Positions 32,936-46,209 of a DNA stretch of 64,000 nt are shown here, piece after piece. Each line of letters starts with the position of its first letter. Positions within the stretch are counted from its first letter, which is position 1. The translations under genes and the position numbers were made by a program. Below the pieces are notes generated by a model. The model worked only from the letters and a program-made list of their open reading frames with translations. It was not told the DNA's origin and did no database searches. The DNA is from Nelumbo lutea (Eukaryota; Streptophyta; Magnoliopsida; Proteales; Nelumbonaceae): NCBI GenBank assembly GCA_022828595.1, contig JAKGHH010000001.1, positions 123,144,999 through 123,208,998 of the forward strand. Reading direction: 5' to 3'.

Positions 32936-34576
32936 CCTAAGGAGTCAATAGTGGATCCACTACTCCCATGTCTAACAACTCCCTCCTCTATAAATAGGTG
33001 AATACTAATGGTGACTCTCTTTCTGAACACTCTCATTCCTCTCTACCTTTCACACACCTTGGGCACACCTTGCACTTTTGCTTAATACTAAGTTATTTAA
33101 GTGCATTTAATAAATTTGAAATCTGAAATCTGAAAAGTTGAAAAGATATTATTTATGTCTAAAATCTAAAAAGAAGCATAGATGCTTTTCTACTTTTTAG
33201 ACTATCTAAATAGATAAATTTGTTTGTGTTGGATCAAATCTTCAGCATCTGAAATTCCTGAATTTTACTATTTTAACTAGAATAGACTATTTGGTAATTT
33301 TTAGTTTAATTTTCATTATCTCATAAAATTAATAGAATAATTAATAATCAAAACAAATAGAAATTAATAAAAATAATTAATAACTAATAAAAATATTAAA
33401 ATAATTAACATTTAATAAAAATTAAAATAATTAATTTTAACCCATCAAAGGACAATGAGCAAGGGTTTTCTCCTTTGTTAGGAGTATCTCTCCCTTGGTT
33501 CCACTCTTTCCTCTTGACCTTTTCATGCGTGAAAAACCATGGTGAAGAGAGGGATGATGAAGAGGATGATAAAAATCCGAATGCCCTATCAACTCGGACT
33601 CTGAAGTTGTCTTCCATGGTTGATAGCCTAATACGAGTGAGATCGAATGAAAAACAATGCTCTTTCTTGATCTTGGAGGATGAGTTCACGTATTTCGTCG
33701 TTGAGCAATACTCCTTGGCGTAGTCTTGTAGACCTTCTTTCCCCTTGACTTCTCATATGAAAAATCGTCCATAGCATACTCTAGTTGTACAATCAATGAA
33801 GCCCTAAATACCAAAGACCCACACAATAAATGAAAACCCCTAGCTTCAAACCTGAGTTTAAGATTCTCCGCACCCTTATAGGACGAAAATTAATGGACTT
33901 CACCTCCGAAAACACCATTTCTAATGGCTTTAACCGTTGTTGTAGACAGAAGAACTCGAAATGCCTCCATGGAGATCAAACTTGTGCGGGAGGAATCAAC
34001 TTATGCTCTATTTTCCTGGTCTTTCATTGCTTTTATCGGCAAACTGTCGACAAATGGGCAAAGAGTTAGAGGAATCAACTTGAGGGTATTTTTCACTTTA
34101 GGCCACATCTAAAATGTTTTTGAGCGCGTTAAGTGATGGGCCCACATCTTACGGTTTCAGATTTGAAAAAGCATTTTAGATGCAATACCAAATGAGAATG
34201 GCATCTGGAAAGCAAGTATTTCAAACAGACCTCTGAAAAGAGTAATTAAATGCCCCCTTAGTTCGTTTTGTCTCAAGCCTATGCTAACTTGACTGTTGGA
34301 GGCTCCACCCTTGGGGAGCTACCCTCAAGGCCTTTGATGCTAATTTGTGTCGTAGGTAAAGCACTTATGCCAAGGTTTTCGGCCCATCTTTCTAGTTCTA
34401 CCTAGTCGACTGCACGTTTGAGCATCAATACTTACTCTTTTCTTTTCCTTGAACAAGAAGGAAATAGGAGTGGACGACACCAAAGGGGTTTCTTTGCTAG
34501 GCTCTACCTCTGATGGAGAAACCAAAGGCCATTTTGTGGGGATTTTTTATATCAGTTTCTATTGTAAATTTTGCAC
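32936..34576. other. No gene recognised; one TATA-like core promoter motif
   Basis: CCTCTATAAATAGG near 32987 is a strong TATA box and is followed by CT-rich leader-like DNA, which could be a solo LTR or a dead promoter. Frames at 33405-34112 show no domain. Confidence 0.4.
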
Positions 34577-34578
34577 AG

Positions 34579-34609
<31 letters not shown>

Positions 34610-34650
34610 CATTTGTATACATATTTGTATAAATACATATATATGTATAA
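34577..34650. repeat. (CA)n(TA)n microsatellite
   Basis: CA repeats at 34577-34595 followed by TA-rich repeats. Confidence 0.85.
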
Positions 34651-34659
34651 TTTTAGAGT

Positions 34660-37600
34660 AGGTTCATTAACCAACCCGAGCCCAGCCTGAGCCCAACTCA
34701 AATGCATCCAATTACTGTATGGGCTGGGAATAGATTGGGAAGATCGAGCTTGACATCAGGCTCAGGCCCGGGTTAACCATAAACCCAGCCCAACCCATCT
34801 GACTTGCACCCCTAGACAAAACCACCATATACTTTGGGTCTGTTTAGAATAATCTTGGGAGAATGACTGTTCAGCCCACCCCCAGAATTCTTAGCCCCAC
34901 CATACAGTTGGGGTAGGTACCAACTCGAAATTGATGCCAATACAATACACAGGCAGATATTGGTGTTTAAGGTGGGGGGTAGTCGACATTTTGAATTTGA
35001 ATTATTATAGGTGTGCAATGGAATTCAGAATTCTGCCGTGCGGTGAAATGTATTTTTCTGAAAAATCTTTAATGAGTCCCACATTCCATTCCACCAAGCA
35101 CTAGCAGTGTTGCCTTTCCCTTGAAAATGCAAGAAATATACAAAGGAGAATTATTAACGCTGCTCACTCAGTCAACTGAATCAAGAAAGAAACAAGCGCA
35201 TTAAGTAGATACTGATTGGCTTCTTGGACTGTTAGGGGGGGGGGGGGGTTCAGCTAATACGGTATTGTCTCTAAATGGTGCGTCCAAGATATCGTTTATG
35301 GGGCTGCGTCTTCCTTGGGCCATATACCAACTTCTAACCTAATCATATTATCAATAACTTTTGTTTCTGTGAATATGTAGAGAGAGAGAGAGAGAAACAG
35401 GTATTTGCATCATTCCTAACTGGCGAAAGAAGAACATCTGAAGGCTTTGGCACAGCAAGCACATGGCAGCAGTAGTAGAGCCGTAGCTTTCAAACTGATC
35501 AGTGGTCCATATAAAGGATTAACAAGGGCAGAGCGAAGCTAGCTCATCGCTTAAAGCAGCTTGTACCACAGAGTACAACCAAAACTGGAACGTCATCAGT
35601 CGCCAGAAAAGGTAACGCCTTTGTGTTGTATCATACTATATATCATGTATGTGAACAAGAAAAGCCACCCGCTTCATCATGTGTCGTGTGGTCCATTTGG
35701 GTTTGGGCCCGATATAACATTTGATTTAACTCATGTTCCTGCAGCGGATCGATGCCTACGCTAAGAATAAGCCATTGGTGAATGTGCTTAATTATATGCC
35801 TCGTCTCTGCTTCATCAGGCCCCTTCAACAAATCATCACTACTTCTACGTACTAATAACTTCACTCGATATATATATAGTTTCAAATTTGTCCATCTCTA
35901 TCACAGTCTCAGTCTTTGTTTTTCTGGTTGCAGTTATTGGGTGCGTGCGTGGGAAGTTTTTTCTGCCTTAGTTTTGGATAAGCTTTTACAGTTTTACTTC
36001 TTTGAGATGTGGAAAGCAAATTGAGGCACAAAATGTTCAGAGCGTTGGCTTTAAAGCATGACAATCTGAACCCAAATTAAAGCACAAATAAGCCTAAAAT
36101 TCGAGCTTCGTGCTTCTGGGTTTTAAAAGCACAAAACCTGAAGCTTAATTTTCCAAACCCAACCTAGCTAGGCTTCAATAGGAGGACATCCCGTGGGAAG
36201 TAATTTACCTCTCAAACCTAGTTAGCTACAAGAATTCTGATATGGGATTTTAGTCTCAGACATGTAGCACATAGAGAGGGTCCGGCCGGGGTCGGAGGTA
36301 GCGCTGCAGTTTAAATGTTGGTCGGTTTGGGATTATCTGTGTTTGAGTGTAGTGGTGGCAGACGATCTATTTATTATTTTGAGGTAGAAGTTATTGGGAT
36401 GCTTTAACTTGGGCGTTGGGATACATAATGCATTAGGTGACGTCCATCTCAACTCTTCAAGTTGCCAATGTATACTTTTCAAGTAAAATTCTGTAAATTA
36501 ATTATTCTAGCTCGTGTGCAGGCCTACTGCCTTGTGAGATGTGATGGAGGTTCAGGGAGTCTATGTTGCACTAGGGTAGTGGTGGATCACCTTGTACAAG
36601 AACAAGAGGCAATAATTATTATCGAGCCAACCCAAATCAAGGTTGGGTCATATGTCTTGTTCCCACGGCCCATCTACTTCCCTTGATCAATGGCATTGCC
36701 ACCCATTTCTAGGAAGTAGGAACGCTTCCTCCTTCCTCAAGCTAGCTGTGCCCGTGAATGATGGACAAGTTATGGTTTGGGAGAGTTGGAGCTTCTGAGT
36801 TAATTTCAATATAAAACACCACCACTTAGGCCTTAGCGACTGAGGGGATATCTCATTTATGATAATGGAGCAGGTTTGGGGAGGTTTTTGTAAATTTTAT
36901 ACTTTTTAAAATTTTCATTATCCAAAACCTATAACAGATTATAAATTTAGAATCCAAACCTTTTTGCCACATGAAAATGTAAAATTCTCTGGACCCTATT
37001 TTCCTTGCGTATAAGGGTGAAAATTGAAGGTTTAGATCGAAATCCCATATCTACTTTCTTTTTTTTTTTATTATATATAATCAATAAAACAAATAAATTC
37101 ATTCTTCAAAGTCCAAACAAACAAATTCGTTTATTCGCCCCAACATCCAACATGGTGGATAGCGGCGGATACACGCCGGTAGGATGGAAATTGTCATCCC
37201 CATCAGCAAATTTACCGCAATATATACCAGATGACGACTTCCCCGGCCGTAAAATTTGCCAAGGAATTTAATTGAGTAGGAAGGGTTAAAACTTAAACGA
37301 ATAGGAGAGAAGATGCCAACGACAGGGTTGAAATCAATCATGAGAAGAATGGAAAGCAAGCGTAAGGAATGGGGGAGGTTCTGTACACGCTAATACTTTG
37401 ACACGTGGCAAACTTTAATGGAACCGTGGAGGAATTGTCCGTCACTATGACGCAAAAAAGCGTTTGGATGGAGACTGGGTGTTAGGACTTGGGGGGAGCA
37501 TCGGATTCCTTTTTTCCTGGTTTTTGTCGTGACTCCGCCATTTGGGCCCATAAAATACATTTGATGGTGATGATTTTGTCGGTTCACCATTACGCTCCAT

Positions 37601-38855
37601 GTTCCCTCCGGTTGACCCTCCCTCCCTCTATTTATTTCCACTGTCTTTTCTTCTTCCTCATTTCCTCCTCTTTTCGATGCAGTGGATCGCTGTGTTAACT
37701 CGTTCAACCAGGTTTGTTGCCCCTACTTTGGTTGCTAATCCTTGTTCTGTCCTCGTAAATCTATCTGGACCATTCACTTTTTCGGGGTCACCTCATTCAT
37801 TTCTTTCGTTGGAATATTCGGCACCTAAGTATCATATTTCCACGTGGCAAGTTCATGCGGTGTGCTTCGGCACAAGCACTCTGCCGGTAAAGCGATGAAT
37901 TTAAAATTGAAACCAGAGTACAGAACTATTCCTTCAGCTTCGCTTTGGTTAAAAAAAGCCACCCGTGGCGTTAAACTTGTTATTCTCCCACCCAAAATTC
38001 ACTTCACAGCTTTCTGACCTCTGCAAATTCACCGTTGTAAGTATAAGTGGATGGGCATTTGGCACCTGAATTCTCTCTCTCTCTATCTCTCTCTCTTCTT
38101 GCACGTGCCACTATCCATTTATCAGCAAAAAAACGACAATGCAATGACACGGTATGAAAGTTCTCTATTCTACAATTCCTGTACTAACTACGGGTAACTA
38201 AATGGACTCCACATCTCCTGCCCACGAGAAATTTGTCCACGCCTACCCACAATAAAATACCTCCCGTGAATTGGAAACATCTCCTCCTGCATAATATACT
38301 ATTAAGATCATAAGATGTTCTCCATATATGGTTGAGATAAATGTGGGCAGGAGATCCAGACTCAACTAAACGTGTGTATAATTTAGTTTGAAGTTTACTA
38401 TTTAATTATCAAAAATTAAATTAAAAAAAATAAATATAGGTCTTGTATCTTTGTAATTGACAATTTATTCTGACTTATTTTATTTGAAAACTATTATTAA
38501 TTTATGTTTTTTTAATTTGATTTAAGATATTAAATGAGATCTTATTCGTAAATAATAACCCACTTTATTTGGTATTTACTATTTATCTAATAAATATATT
38601 TTGAGTTATTTATTTTAAAGTTAAATTAGGTTGCTTCCTAAAAGTTAAATCAAGTTTGTAATTAATAAACTATATTCTTTTTGAAAAAAAATCATTTAAA
38701 AACAAAAGTGGATTTATGGTAATCTTTTAATGGGTTCCACCATTTTTATTTAATAGACTATAGGTAAACATGCGTTAAGCTAATAAATAACTGTCTATTG
38801 AGAATGTTTAAGAGTGAAACTACCCACTCTTTGAATCATATTTCTTGAATTAATA
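34660..38855. other. Mostly unassigned DNA
   Basis: 34660-34815 holds a GGGCTGGG/CCCAGCCCAACCC-rich piece ending CACCCCTAG, like a hAT MITE arm. A G14 run is at 35235-35248. At 37678 an ATG is followed by a possible short first exon (donor near 37720, preceded by CTATTTATTT and a CT-rich leader), but no second exon could be joined, so it is not called. AT-rich DNA lies at 38400-38850. Confidence 0.4.
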
Positions 38856-38859
38856 GGAT

Positions 38860-39097
38860 GCCACGTGTCTAAATAGTGGTAGTGGGCTGTAGTTTGGCTG
38901 TGGGTTGTGGGCTTTAGCAGAAATTTCTTACAAATTGCCACGCGCTTAACTTTCTAGAAAATGAGAAGGCCACTTGTCTAAATAGTGATGGTGGGTTATG
39001 GATTTTAATAGCAATTTCTCAAAAAATACCACATACCTAGGTTTTCAGATCAATGAAAAAGTCACATATCTAAATGGTGGGGACTTCAAGACCTTCC

Positions 39098-39139
<42 letters not shown>
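38860..39139. repeat. Degenerate ~95-bp tandem repeats followed by (TA)n
   Basis: Three units share GCCACNTGTCTAAATAGTG (38862, 38960, and a partial unit near 39060). TA repeats run from 39102 to 39139. Confidence 0.65.
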
Positions 39140-39143
<4 letters not shown>

Positions 39144-40421
39144 TTCGGAGTTGATATAAACCACTATATGATGTTATACATTAGAAAATAATTATTTTTG
39201 CTAATTTGACAGTTTTTATTAAAAAAAACAATCATATTTTTCAAATGAGACCAGATTCAGTCCTACAAAATGATACTCACACCGTATTCATAGCCTTTTG
39301 CAACCATGCATCGAGAACATCTCCACCGTATTTGTTTTTATTGATAGGGAGATATTCCCATGCACAACTGCAAGTGGCGTAATAGAATAATTTTGTTAAC
39401 ACTGAATCCAATTTCTATCTAAACACCCCTAAAACAGTGGATTAATTTTTTTTTTCCGTTGTCTTATTCGGATTATAATTACTTTTTGGGTTAAATACTT
39501 AAATATTGTATTTTCACTAAATTATTTAAACAAATCCTTTGATTTCTAAAATTACTTATTATACCTTTTTACGAAAGATCTAACTATTAAGATTGACAGA
39601 AAAATTAAAGGACTAAAATGCCCTTGATTATTTTTTAAAATTTCAGAATATGCACTTGATATCCAGGTCCACATTATCTCTCTTTGAGGACCAAAAAATT
39701 GAATTAATTTGCATCACATATCAGCAAGTGATCATATAAGGACTGTCAATTGTACAAAATGTGTGGGTGACCATGTGCATCATGTATTGAAGGATTATCT
39801 CGCAAGATAGATGAACTCTTTGGTCGGTTTGAACTTTTTTTTTTTTTTTTTTGTTTTTTGATATCAGTTAAATTTACCATTCCATAAGAATATTTAAAAC
39901 GAGTTCATACAAAAAAGAAGGAGGGGAATCAAAGAAATAAACATCCCTATTCAAGTTTAGGGCCCTTTTTGCTATTTCATGGGCCAAACTATTTCTAATC
40001 CTGGAGATAGAAAAGTAATGATAAGAGAATTGGTTGATCGAATCCTTTGTGTGTTTATAGAGATTAGTTGTAGTTTTAGTACAATACAAACACTCAGTGT
40101 TAGAGTTGGGTTACAACACTAAGTTATGATATAAGTTACAATGAGGATAAGAGAGAGTATGTTGTAGATCTGAATAGAACTCTATCTAGAGTATGATGCA
40201 GATCTAAGTAGGAGTCTATCGACAAGCATGCTCTAATACGCACCCTCAAGTGAAATGTCTAGGCAAGACATGAAGCTTGGACCATAAAGAGATGAAACGA
40301 GTGTCGTTGAACGGTTTGGTGAGAAGATCCACGACTTAATCACCAGAGGATCTAAACTGAACGAAGAGAGAGCGTTTGAGCATGAGGTCCCTCAGGAAAT
40401 GGAAGTCAACTTCAATGTGTC

Positions 40422-40622
40422 TCATATGAGAACAAAAGACAAGATCGTGGCGCCAATATTATCACAGCAAACAACCGGTACCGTTGGCAGTGAGAGGCCT
40501 AAATCTAGTAGTAAGGAATGAACCCAAAGCAATTCCATGGTAGCATTGGCACAAGCCCGGAATTCAGATTCCGTTCTTGAATGAGCAATGGTGGATTGTT
40601 TCTTAGAACTCCAGGCAATCAA
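40422..40622 (-). pseudogene. Copia RNase H fragment
   Basis: WSSKKQSTIAHSRTESEFRA and CCDNIGA mark the copia RNase H. The catalytic part is read through, but the domain is cut before the ADxxTK end. Confidence 0.82.
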
Positions 40623-41027
40623 GTTTCGGCCTATGTAAATGAGATAGCCTCCAATATAATGCTGATTGTCTGGGCACCCAACCTAGTTGACATCAGAGAA
40701 CACTTGAAGAGTGAGAGGAGCGGAGGCAGAGTAGCAATGAAGTCCATGATTTGTCATGTGTTTTAGGTACCATAGGATCCCTTTAACAACAACCCAATGT
40801 TCCGTCGTAGGAGATTGAAAAAACTTGCAAACCTTGTTGACGAAGAACGAGATGTTTGTCCATGTAATAGTAAGATATTGAAAGGCTCCTATAATACTAC
40901 AATACTCTAAGGGATCCGAAAGAGAGTCCCCACTAAATTTAGATAGTTTGGAGTTTACCACCATAGGAGAGGTGAGGGGTTTGGCCTCAGCCATGTTTGC
41001 ATGCCTCAAAAGATCCAAAATGTACCA

Positions 41028-41267
41028 TCATTGAATGAGAATGATGCCATAAGGTTGGATTGAGATTTCCATGCCAAGAAAATAGTGTGCTGGTCCAAGG
41101 TCTTTCAAGGAGAAGGTTTGGCGTAGGAAGGAGACAAGAGAATCAAGCACAAATTTGGATGATCCAGTGAGAAGTATGTCATCAACATAAATGAGAATGT
41201 ACATGGTGACCGAATCCTTCTTATAGATGAACAAGGAGGGATCAATTGCTGACATGTGAAAACCCAA
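41028..41267 (-). pseudogene. Copia reverse transcriptase fragment with intact YVDD
   Basis: An open stretch of 79 codons with IDPSLFIYKK, YVDDILLTGSS and HYFLGMEI, typical of copia RVT_2. It is flanked by frameshifts on both sides. Confidence 0.85.
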
Positions 41268-42904
41268 CTGGAGAAGATGAGAGCTAAGACGAGAATACCA
41301 TGCTCAAGGAGCCTGACGGAGTCCATGCAGTGCTTTATGACAGACATGGTGAGGGGTATTAGAATCCTCAAAACCTTTAGGTTGATGGACATAGATAACT
41401 CCAAAGACATAGCTATTAAGAAAGCATTATCAAAGTCCAGTTGTTGAAAAGGCCATCAAAGAGCAATGGAGAGAGCAACGATTGTACGGATGGTCATTGG
41501 CTTGACAACTAGACTAAAAGTATCAGTGAAATCAACCCCTGGAACTTGATTGAAACCCAGATCAACTAGTTGTTCTTTACATCATTCAACAAATATGTTA
41601 GCCCACCGTTTAACTTCATACACCCACTTGGTACCAACTACATGCATATGAGGTTGATAGGGCACCAGGGTCCAAGTGTTATTGGCAACAAGAGAATTGA
41701 ACTCCCGTGACTTTGCATCACACAAGGTTCTTTAACAACTTTAGAGAAGCAACTAGGCTCGTGGATGTCATCATGAAGAGTAGAAAGAGCCAAGAAGAGT
41801 CTATGGAATAGGATAGTAAAGTGCAATATGTGACTGAGTTGGTAGAGAACCCATAAGAGAACGAGTAAGCATGGTATGAGAGTGGGTAGAGGAAGCCAGA
41901 ACTGGTTGAGTGGCGTCAAGCAAATCTTGTATAAGCTCAGTACCACATGGATGAGAAGGAGAAGAATGAGAAGTGCCACTATTAGTAGGCGGAGATAGAG
42001 CAGTCGAAGACAAAGTGGAGCAAGACGAGATGGTTGGGTTGGCATTCATCTAAGAAGACATGGCCGATGGCGAACAAGTAGCTAAAGTAGAAGTAGATGA
42101 AGACAAGAAGCCTGGTGGTACAAAAATTGTTACTTCGGTGGAAGTAGCTGAAATGGAAAAATGAGAAGCCAAAATGCCTGGAAAGCTTTTTTCATCAAAA
42201 ACGATATGGTGGGCTGTGCAAAGGCATTTAGAGGAAGGGTGATAACATTTATAACCATTGTGGGAACTGCAATATACAAGGAAGATGCAATGAAATGACC
42301 GGAAAGAAAACTTGTAGAGATTGTGCAATCAAAGTAGAGGATAGCATGCACAACCAAAGACACAAAGCATCTTATAATTCAGTTCAGTGTGAAACAAACA
42401 GTATTTGAAAAGGAGATTGATTGTTCAATACCTTGGAAGGGATCCGATTAATTAGAAAGATAGTTGTAGAGGCTCCAACATCCCAAAAATTGAAGGGGAG
42501 AATTGAGAACGCCAATAGAGATAAGGTGGACTCGATGATGTGATGATGTTTCCTCTGGTGGCACTGTCCTGTTCATGAGTATGTGGGCAAGCAAGGCGGT
42601 GAGTGATGTTGTGATCAGCCAGAAAAGATGACACCCATCTATATTCTCCTCCCCAATCAAACTATAAACACTTAATACTTCTTTTAAATAACACCTCTAC
42701 ATGTTTCTTAAATTTAAGAAAAATATCAAGTACAACAGATTTATTTTGCATCAAGAATAACCAAGTAAACTTGCTATAATCATCTATAAAAATTATATAA
42801 TATCTATAACCATCATTGGATGCAACAAGGGTGGGAACCAAACATCTGAAAAAATTAAATCTAGAGGAGCACTAGACTGACTACGCAAAGAGCTAGATGT
42901 CCTA

Positions 42905-43175
42905 GTCATTGATGGCAGTCTCCCTAGATGCTTTAGTGAATTTAAACACACCATCTGCAAAAACTAAGTGAGAGATTGAAGGGGCACTTCTACATATTTT
43001 GACTCCCTAAATTAAATTCTGGTTCTCTACTTTAATCAACATACGGGAGAGGCCTCCTATGGCCAAAATGAACAAATAAGGAGATAGAGGATCTCCTTGT
43101 CTAAGACCCCTCGAAGGGGTGATCCGACCCTCAGCCACCCCATTAGTATTAATAGAAAAAGATGAAGGGATGAGA
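42905..43175 (-). pseudogene. LINE reverse transcriptase palm fragment
   Basis: Reads GRITPSRGLRQGDPLSPYLF, a stop, then CRSAPSISHLVFADG. The catalytic F/Y-A-D-D box has Gly in place of the second Asp. It ends where copia integrase sequence begins at about 42905. Confidence 0.82.
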
Positions 43176-45053
43176 GATCCATCATATGGATGGCCGAACC
43201 CTACAGGAAGGTTGGGAAAATTTTCAAAAATTTCTCTCTCTCCCACGTGGGAAATACATTCCCTATTTTAGAAAACTGCATTTTCAATGATCAATCTTGA
43301 ACCTAAATCAAACCAGATCTGAAACCAAAAGGGAGTGGAGGGTTATACCTAATACGAAGTAACAATAACCTCCAATGAAGGTGTTCACGCCCAAGGAAAG
43401 ATCCAAAGACTGCTTCCACCGAAGATGACACGGTGCAGGATGAAGTAAAATCAACAGGATGGCTCTTCAGCAAGAACCTCATTCTTTAGCAAGAATTTGA
43501 TGGAGGGCTAGTGAGCACGACTTTTGATTACCTTTTCTGCCAAAAGGTAATATCAAAAACACTTCTTGATCACTCCCACAAATGGAGATCGAACTGGTAT
43601 GGCGGCAAGAGAAGGAAAGAATAGAAGACATGAGTAGTCGAACTATAGGTTCTTCTCTCTTTTTAATCTTTAAACTGAGAATTGTTGTCATGGAGGTTCT
43701 TCCTACTCCTCTATTTATAGCCTTTAAAGAGAGCATCTCCTAATCCCATTAGGAGTTTCCTAATCCAAATCTTGTATTTGGATCTGGACTCTCTTTAAGA
43801 GATAAGGATAATCCCTTATCTTATCTGCAGATAAAGATTAACCCTTCTAATCTAATTAGGAGTTTCATGATCTAAATCTTTATTTGGATCTGGGCTTTCT
43901 GAATGGATAGGGATAATCCCTTATCCTATCTGTTGATCTAAATCCCAGAACCGCCCCCTTTTAATTAATCTCATTAAGCCAGTTCGAATTGGGCTTTAGG
44001 CCCATTAAGTCCATCTGCTCACTTACCCTGCAAACTGCTACCCAGTTGGATATCCTTGTATGGCATGGGACCTAAACATCGATCTATACATCAGCCACAT
44101 GGGTTCATCCCAGCCTCTGTTACAAGGCCTAGCCGAATTCACTTAGGAGACAGTGAACACCCGATTCCATCACCATGGGCTCTTAACGGGCCCAACATTT
44201 ACACTAAATGGTCATTGGGTCAAGCCACCTTATAAAAACCCAAGGACTGTGGGCAGATGCAAGATTAGCCCATCAGGTATTACCCTCAATGGTCTTACAC
44301 TTCCTCTCAGCCCACAATGATCAAACACTACCCGACAAGAGAGGACCTCTTCCTTGGCTACAATGTACAGTGCTACACTCTCTACTCACATGTATCCCAT
44401 GAATTAAAACCTTTTTACAAACATTTTGAAACCATAATATATATATATATATATTGCAAAACAAATTTCAATGGTTGAAATCGATTGCCGGTAGTTTTGG
44501 TTTCCATCAGAGAGAGTGCATCCCCGATCATTCACTTTGTCTGACAAAGGGGCTGATCCTGTCACTATGATCATCCACTCAGATGAATTCTCAGACTGTC
44601 CCAACATACCCAGGTTTTGACCCCCTCTAAGGATCTCACTGATTGACATATCAAAGGCAGCCCAATCCAACACCTAGTGCAATATCATAATCGAGTGTAG
44701 GGGTCAAGTGTAACATTCCAATTTTGCCCATCTATCTCTAAGGTCCAGGGCAATATTGGAATTCTAGTTCGGTTTAGGGTTTCAAGAAAACCCACACTAC
44801 ATGTACCTCAGGTCTCACCCTGGCAGCTGAGACAAGCCACCCCAACCAACTTGACAGCACATCAGTGTCAGCCTTGTCAAGATAAATCTATCCAGATCAA
44901 GATTTTAAACTAACATGAGTCTCATATGTGTCCAGTTTAAGGGTATTACATAAAAACACACCATGATAATATGAATCAAATTTGTACTTTATCCATTTAC
45001 ATTAAATGTAATAATGTACATCATTTTGATTGGAGCTAAGGGCATACACTGTC
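43176..45053 (-). mobile_element. 1.9-kb insert of unclear type within the LINE, possibly LTR-derived
   Basis: It interrupts the LINE RT between CISINVSFV and SFSINTNGV. Minus-strand features are a TATA-like CTATAAATAG near 43710 and TGTTGGGCCCGTTAAG at about 44198, which looks like an LTR start. No pol domain is found, and no TSD could be set. Confidence 0.4.
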
Positions 45054-45724
45054 TAACAAAAGACACATTAATGGAAATGCAAAAAAGGATAAGCTTGCAC
45101 CAATGATCAATGAAACCCAAGGGTTTTGGCACCTCTATAATGTAATCCCACTCAATCCTATCATAGGCTTTCAACATATCCACCTTAATTGCCAAGGTCT
45201 TCGTCACTCTCTTATTGTATTTCATATGATGGACATTTTCATGAGTAATTAGAACATTATCTAAGATTTAACAACCCATAAAAAAAGCATTCTAAAAAGG
45301 AGAGATGCATTTATCGGGCAATGGTGTGAACTAGATAGCCAGGATTTTTAAGATGACCTTATAGATGACATTACGCAAGCTTATAGGACAATACTCTTTC
45401 ATGTGTTTGTAGTTAGGGCACTTGGGAATAAGAGTTATCAGGGTATGATTCAAGGATTTTGACAAACTTTCCATTAATAAAAAATTCTTAGACAAGGATA
45501 ATGTCTATTTTCATGATATCCCAAAAAGATTTATAAAACAGGGTTGGGAAACCATCAAGTCTAGGAGCTGTCAAATTGCCTATACTAAACAAAGCTTCTC
45601 TTATCTCCTCTTCCTTCGGGATGGCAATCAGACCACAGTTCTCTTGATCTAAAACCATTGGATTAAATAGATTCTTTAATTCCCCCCAAATCTTCACACC
45701 CTTGGGAAGTGAACAGATCTTCAA
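45054..45724 (-). pseudogene. LINE reverse transcriptase N-terminal fragments
   Basis: 45724-45488 carries the pre-RT/RT start (ltaPRLDGFPTLFYKSFW). 45225-45054 carries AIKVDMLKAYDRIEWDY and CISINVSFV. The part between is frameshifted, and the frame ends at the 43175-45054 insert. Confidence 0.78.
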
Positions 45725-45909
45725 AGTAATTTAAAGCCACTTGGGCAACTTCATCATGTCTAGAAACCCGTTGCCCTTCATCATTTTTAATCCAAATTAT
45801 TTTATTTCTCATCTACCTCATGGACCATGGTGGCCATATTATGGAAATAAGAAGTGTTTTTTTATGCCCTGCTTCTAGCCACAACTATCTAGAATTTTGT
45901 TGCCAATAC

Positions 45910-46203
45910 CAAGGTTTTTAAAACTGGATCGAACAAGGAACCATTTTGGGATCCAGTTCCCGGGTCAAATGGTCTGATTGTTCGAATCGAATGGAAGACA
46001 TGCTCTAACAAAAAAATAAAATAAAATATTAAAAAAAACAAAAATGGCCAAAAAATGTTGTCCTGGTCAACAGTTCGATGGTTTGAGTGCCCTAGTGAGT
46101 AGTTTGTTGACCAGATCAATGGTTTTTAGCCAATAAGTGGTTTGGGGGTGAAATAGAACCAATTCCCAATTTTTCTACTCCGGTCAAGTTTTTGAAAACA
46201 TTA
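45910..46203. mobile_element. hAT-type MITE in the LINE, perfect 8-bp TSD
   Basis: Starts CAAGGTTTTTAAAACTGG; the end in reverse complement is TAATGTTTTCAAAAACTTG. GCCAATAC is repeated exactly at 45902-45909 and 46204-46211. 294 bp, no coding. Confidence 0.88.
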
Positions 46204-46209
46204 GCCAAT

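Larger units (their letters stand above)
40056..42905 (-). mobile_element. Ty1/copia element, 5'-truncated, minus strand
   Basis: Order on the minus strand: integrase core from about 42905 (SSAPLDLIFSD, then IIFIDDYSKFTW, WGGEYR, HRLACPHTHEQ), integrase C-terminus (42363-42050), RT (41447-41028, with LIYVDDILLTGSS at about 41180), connection and RNase H (41018-40422), and a short 3' LTR-like end to about 40056 behind a CTTGAGGGTGCG polypurine-like tract. gag, protease and the 5' LTR are missing. Many stops and frameshifts, so dead. Confidence 0.85.

Noticed and set aside
37678..37898. Possible first exon of a gene after a TATA-like box and CT-rich leader
   Set aside because: No second exon or domain could be joined, and the frame ends without recognisable sequence.
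43384..43520. Possible continuation of the LINE through the 1.9-kb insert
   Set aside because: No LINE motif was found between 43176 and 45053, and the RT motif order resumes only outside it.
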